Positions 59,546-64,000 of a stretch of DNA of 64,000 nucleotides are shown one piece after another. The stretch comes from Gonium pectorale. Lineage: Eukaryota; Chlorophyta; Chlorophyceae; Chlamydomonadales; Volvocaceae. A program made the position numbers and the translations under genes. The notes below the pieces were generated by a model, which worked only from the letters and a program-made list of their open reading frames with translations, did not search any database and was not told the DNA's origin. Positions within the stretch are counted from its first letter, which is position 1; every line of letters begins with the position of its first letter. The stretch is taken from NCBI GenBank assembly GCA_001584585.1, contig LSYV01000003.1, forward strand, positions 1,140,252 through 1,204,251, read 5' to 3'.

Positions 59546-62500
59546 ATGGCACGCGACCTGGGCAGCGGGTTGCACCTTGATGAAGAGGAATGCCTGCCCT
59601 TTCCTATATTCACTGCCGAGCTGGAGCTCCTCGTTGGCAACAGCGTTCGCGGCAAGCAGCCGGACGGTGTCCAGCTGCTGGAGCTGCTGCAGAAGCTAGT
59701 TGTGAGCATTCCGCGCACGGAGAGGAGCGTGCTGAAGCAACACCAGCGACAGTGCGAGGCCATCCTGTATGATGTCCTGTCGCACGGCATCGGCGCTGCG
59801 GTGAGAACGTCGACAAAGTTTGATGCGTCCCGGAAGGGCAGGCTGCCAGGGCTCAGGGTCAAATTTGGGCGCAGCTGTCGGTCGATCTGCGAGGTCGCTT
59901 ATGATGCATGAACCTGGTTGAGATGTCTGGGATACAGCGTGCGTCAGCGTACGCATCCATGGGGTACCGGTCTCTTGGGTCAGCGATGGGTTGGTTTCCG
60001 GTTTGGCACGGCCAGGAACGTTACGCGTGTTACCAAAGTGCTACTGCATGAACTATTCACCATGCGGACAGGTGCTCATGGACCAGCTTTGCTTTCGCCG
60101 CAGGTTCGGCGCCTAATATACAGCTGCTTTACGGCCCTCTTCAACCACGGGGACTCCGTTTCCCTCTACACGCGGGTCAGTGGCCTTCTTGCCTACCTGT
60201 CATCCAAGGAGGGCATGAGCAGGTCCACGGCCGAGGTACGTCGAGGGCCGCAAGAGGGGAAACCTCGATGCATCGTGCCTCAAGAGCCGTGGGCTTGAAC
60301 ATGCCCTGGGCCGTGGGCATGCTTCTGATGAGGAAGGTGCACCTGCGGCAACTTGTGTGCTGCGGCTTGCTCTCATTTGAGAAAGGGCTGTGTTGGGCTT
60401 ACCGTACATTGTCGTCCCTTGCCATGCAGTCAATCCGTATCGGCCTTCTGGACTTCCTTGCCCACCTGAACGCACAGCATGGCAGGTGTGTGGTACTTGC
60501 CGCTCTGGGACAAACGGCTGGGATTTCCGGTTTTATTTCGGCATGGCCGGTTAGAGCAGGTTCTATGCTTCAGGACGACATGCACAGGGTGCCGGACGTG
60601 GGCATCCTCAAAAATGTTCCTACATGATCATTTACGGTTATCATGCACCGTGAAGGAGGGCAGGCGCTGCTGTTTGTTTGCCGAGGATAGCGGGAAGATG
60701 GAACCCACATCCTTTGCTGGATGTCAGGGTGGTGCCATGCACGATTCCGCCCATTGTCCCACCTGCGCGCTGATCACAGAATGCTGGCAAGCTCTGCACA
60801 GGAGGCCATTGCAGTAGCCCTCCGGACCGTCAGCAAGAGTGGCAACCAAGCAGCAGTCCGCAGCGCAGCACTACGCCTTGCGGCATCGGTTGTGCAGGGC
60901 CTCAACCCCGTGGACCGGTCGGCGCCGGCGGTGCAGGCAGAGGCGTGGACCATTGTCCAAAAGAACGCGAAGGTGGGGCCGATTTCTCAAGGCAAGAGAT
61001 CAGCTGCAAGGCCCTCGCACGTCCGTGCCAAATTATGTGGGAATGCTCGCCAAATGCCCTTGCTAAGAAGTGTTACCACCAGTACTGTCCATGCACCTAT
61101 TGATGATGCACGTGTGTTTGCCGCCCCTCGTCAGGATAGGACCTCGGAGGACGTTCGCGAGGGGTGTCTGGCACTTCTGTCTGCTCTCTGCACCGTGGGA
61201 GGTGGGCCTCTTTGGCGCGAGGGCGCGTACAGCGCAGAGGAGGCGCTGCGCCTCTGCCTGGCCTTGTCCGAGGACGCGACACAGGTGGGTGTAACTAAAG
61301 GGCACACAGTTGATTACTCTAGGCTCGGCTAGCATGTTTCTTCTGCATGCCTGCCTTTCTCACACTGTCATGCATAGATCTTCTAGATCATATAGAACAC
61401 AGTTACTTACTCGGGTATTGATGCGGAACCGCAGTGGCAGGTACTGCGCTCCACACATGTCGTTGTAGAGGAACCCTGGAACTGAGTCGAGGGCGCCCCT
61501 GCGTCCCCACCACTGCCCCACGAACCTGTGCAGGCTGTCCGTGATGCGGCGTTCAGGGCCCTGGGCGAGCTGGCCGCTGCTTCCCGCGGTCCTGTCGCTG
61601 CTGAGACACTGTCGGGCGAAAAGCGGCCAGCCAAGAAGACTGCCATGGAGCGCATTATTGGTGGCTGTGTGCGGGGCTGTCTGGTGACGCCGTTAGTGGA
61701 GGCTGCCATTCACGGCAGGCGCGAGGTGAGGCGTACGATATTACACCATTGATCTGATATTCATACTGGGTCACGGAATTCTTCTGGCATTGGATGCTAG
61801 GGACTGGGTCTTGAAGTGTGCATGGGAAACATCTGTCTGGACCCCGTCATTTGTGCAGGCTTGCCTGGGGATCGGCGGCGCATGGATGTCGTACCTGGGT
61901 GCTCTGCCGCACCACAGGCAAGGTCATGATCAGACGGTGGACCTGGTGGAAGCCACATCCCTGGTACGACCTCCTCTTCTGGAAATACGTAGTAGTGATG
62001 TTCCGGAAGTCCATCCCTCAGCCCATTCGGGCGCGTTGTCGAATGTAGAGTCATACACAAAATTGCAGATGGAGTGTTGTGCAACCGGTGTCACATCCCA
62101 AAGTAAGCTTTGGCCCCTCCCATGCGCAGCTCGTCAGCGCTGCCAATGATGCTGGTAGGATAGCCGCAGAAGCTCGCGGCTCGCCAGCGGCAGCAGACGG
62201 CTCAAGTGGCGAGCTGGGCGCCGGCCTAGCAGGTGCGCACTAGGTCGTTGTCCTGGACTTCGTATCCATCACATGAGGTGCGGTAGTGGATCAAGCGTGG
62301 CTACATCAGGGTCATCACCTCTCTCAATTCTTGAGTTGTCCCCTGACCATAGGCGCTGTACCCCTCCCTGCCCTACCAGTAGGCGGTGAACTGCCTCCGC
62401 TGCAGGCATGTGTGTTGTACGTGCTGCGGCGTGGCGTGGTGGCGTCGCTTGCGGAAGCCGGACAGCGCAAGCTCCTTGAGAAGCTGGGCGACATGCTTGA

Positions 62501-64000
62501 CAAGCGGCTGGTCGCCCCCGCTGCCGTCGTGACGCTTGAGGGTAGGTAGTAGGCAAGCACACGGAAATGGTTGACAAATCGAGAGTGATGTCCGGATACT
62601 CAACCAATAACTGTGCGGTTCCAGGAGATTCGCTGAGCATTTAATTGCCGGCGGCCATCGCATTGCAATGTTGGGCTTGGCCAGAACCTATGATGCCGTT
62701 ATGGCAGGCTTGCATACTTGCGGTAGGCTTAGCATTCTTGCGCCTCCCTGCAGCAATGGCGACGCTCATGGATGCGCTCGGGGAGATTACGGAGGAGACT
62801 GCGGTCACTATGGAGCACGCGCTCCAGCCCTACATGGCGTCCTCCAGCGCTGCCACCCGGCAGCAGGCGGCAATCACACTGGCAGCTCTGGCCCGAGCGC
62901 ATCCTGCGAAAGCGGCTCACATGATTGGGAGCTGCCTGGACACCATCACGTCCTGTGCCAGGCAGCTAGCGACCCCTCTGTCGCTGGCAGCCTCCGCTAG
63001 CTCGGACGCTCAGACCGTGCGTGCGAAGAGCACCGTGCCGCTGGCAAGGACCTCGCAGCCACCGACACGCCCTTCGTCCACAGGCGGGGCCCCCGGAGCC
63101 TCAGGCGCTGCCGCTGGCAGCAGCATGGCTGGTAGCACAGCTCCTGCCGCCGCGGGCTCTCCTTCTCGACCTGCAACGCCAACTGCTGCAGCTGCTGCCG
63201 ACGCTGAAAGCAACGCCCGGCCAGCTTCGCAGCGGCAAGCAATGGACGCGTGCCATGGAGCAGCGCTAGCAGGAGCGCGGCTGCTGCTGACGACGGCGCA
63301 CGCGCCCCTTGGTTGTCCTATGCAGCTCCAGCGACGGGCGCTTGCGCTGGCGGAGGACCTGGTGACTGGGCCCGGGCCTGAAGCCGCAATGACAAGGTGC
63401 GGTGCTGTACGCGCCTTTGATAGCGACTGCCTCGGTGCGCTGTACCGCTAACCAGCCGTCATCCATACAGGGCTGTGTGCCGTGAAGTTGGGTACCTGCT
63501 GCTTGGGTCGCTCTGCGTCCTGGGAGTCCCGCAAGCTACACGGAGCCCAGAGGACATGTTGGCACTGTGGCAGACAGCCCTCGGGGAGGCGGCGCAGCGG
63601 GAGCTGGACGAGCGAAGGTCAGTAGCCATGTTCCTCTACACGCATTGTATATCAGAAGCGTTCCAAGGAGTATCCGGCTCCGTGTACTCAGTATACTCGG
63701 TGTATTCTACATGCCTGCTCATTACATACCTTCAAGCAGACAAACAGACAAACGAGCAAAACCATCCTAGCCGGCAGCCCATAGAAATTCGGCCATCCCG
63801 GTGTATGTCAAATATTGCTGCTAGATCTCTTTCTCCATCTCTTTCTCCAAAGGACTGTTTTTTGGACGATGTATGGGTTCCTGGCGCGAACATTGACCTA
63901 AATTGTACGGCCTGGCCCATTGACGTAGCTACGCGGCGCCTGGCGGAGAATTGGACCTGGCAGTGCAGCTCTGGTGGCGCTCAGTGGCGCTGCAGGCGCT
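59546..64000 (+). CDS. HEAT-repeat protein 5 (HEATR5 / SWEETIE / Laa1 family), 3' truncated by window
   Basis: Exons in order: 59546-59800, 60104-60235, 60430-60485, 60780-60972, 61135-61284, 61534-61725, 61859 to about 61966, 62130-62232, 62380-62541, 62754-63396, 63471-63617 and 63964 onward. Phases agree except that the end of the seventh exon is ambiguous. The protein is a chain of helical HEAT repeats. Family-like segments are VRRLIYSCFTALFNHGDS, VRDAAFRALGELAAASRG, QACVLYVLRRGV, HGAALAGARLLL followed by HAPLGCP, and REVGYLLLGSLCVLG. HEATR5/Laa1 proteins work with the AP-1 clathrin adaptor in Golgi-endosome traffic; the Arabidopsis homologue SWEETIE affects carbohydrate metabolism and growth. 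A Ser/Ala/Pro-rich disordered insert of about 80 residues (63040-63240) splits one repeat. The full protein should exceed 1500 residues, so most lies outside the window. Confidence 0.8.

Noticed and set aside
1..64000. Bacterial operon, phage or CRISPR features
   Set aside because: Introns interrupt nearly every gene, all recognised families are eukaryotic, and no regularly spaced direct repeats were seen.

Overview
The window is nuclear DNA from a green alga, most likely a volvocine relative of Chlamydomonas, Gonium or Volvox. The evidence is the high GC content, dense short spliceosomal introns with GT-AG and occasional GC-AG borders, TGTAA polyadenylation signals, a proline-rod (pherophorin/HRGP-like) wall protein, and plant/algal orthologues (SEC5, a HEATR5/SWEETIE-like protein, a thylakoid-lumen type protein). 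A run of 20 N at 25496-25515 shows it comes from a draft scaffold. Every multi-exon model below was built by hand from splice sites, reading phase and family similarity; no search was run.

Layout. 1-3744 (+): 3' part of an ankyrin/multi-pass membrane gene. 5771-8242 (+): six-exon beta-hydroxyacid dehydrogenase (GLYR/HIBADH type). 10882-14004 (-): Aurora-like Ser/Thr kinase. 15146-23375 (-): exocyst subunit SEC5 in about 17 exons. 24046-26024: an unstable interval with a decayed partial copy of the dehydrogenase, followed by two tandem copies of a roughly 0.45-kb repeat interrupted by the assembly gap. 26835-32667 (+): a large multi-pass membrane gene paralogous to the first gene. 35282-40103 (+): a transmembrane hydroxyproline-rich wall protein. 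41276-44056 (+): TSSC4-like U5 snRNP factor. 44486-44967 (+): RZ-type zinc-finger 3' end. 45912-46844 (-): unrecognised intronless gene. 47396-48569 (+): Mpv17/PMP22 family. 50445-51523 (+): TLC-domain protein lacking a visible 5' end. 51957-55994 (+): tyrosine-kinase-like (Raf/MAP3K-type) kinase. 57881-59126 (-): predicted thylakoid-lumen protein. 59546-64000 (+): HEATR5/SWEETIE-like trafficking protein cut by the window end.

There are no operons and no CRISPR array, tRNA or rRNA I can support. Two neighbours share a theme: SEC5 (exocyst tethering) and the HEATR5-like protein (clathrin/AP-1 associated trafficking) both serve the secretory/endomembrane route, and the HRGP is a cargo of that route; nothing suggests co-regulation. 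The most interesting features are the paralogous membrane-gene pair with conserved intron phases, the 160-bp perfect exon copy fused to sequence resembling a SEC5 intron, the transmembrane HRGP, and two perfect inverted repeats able to form hairpins.
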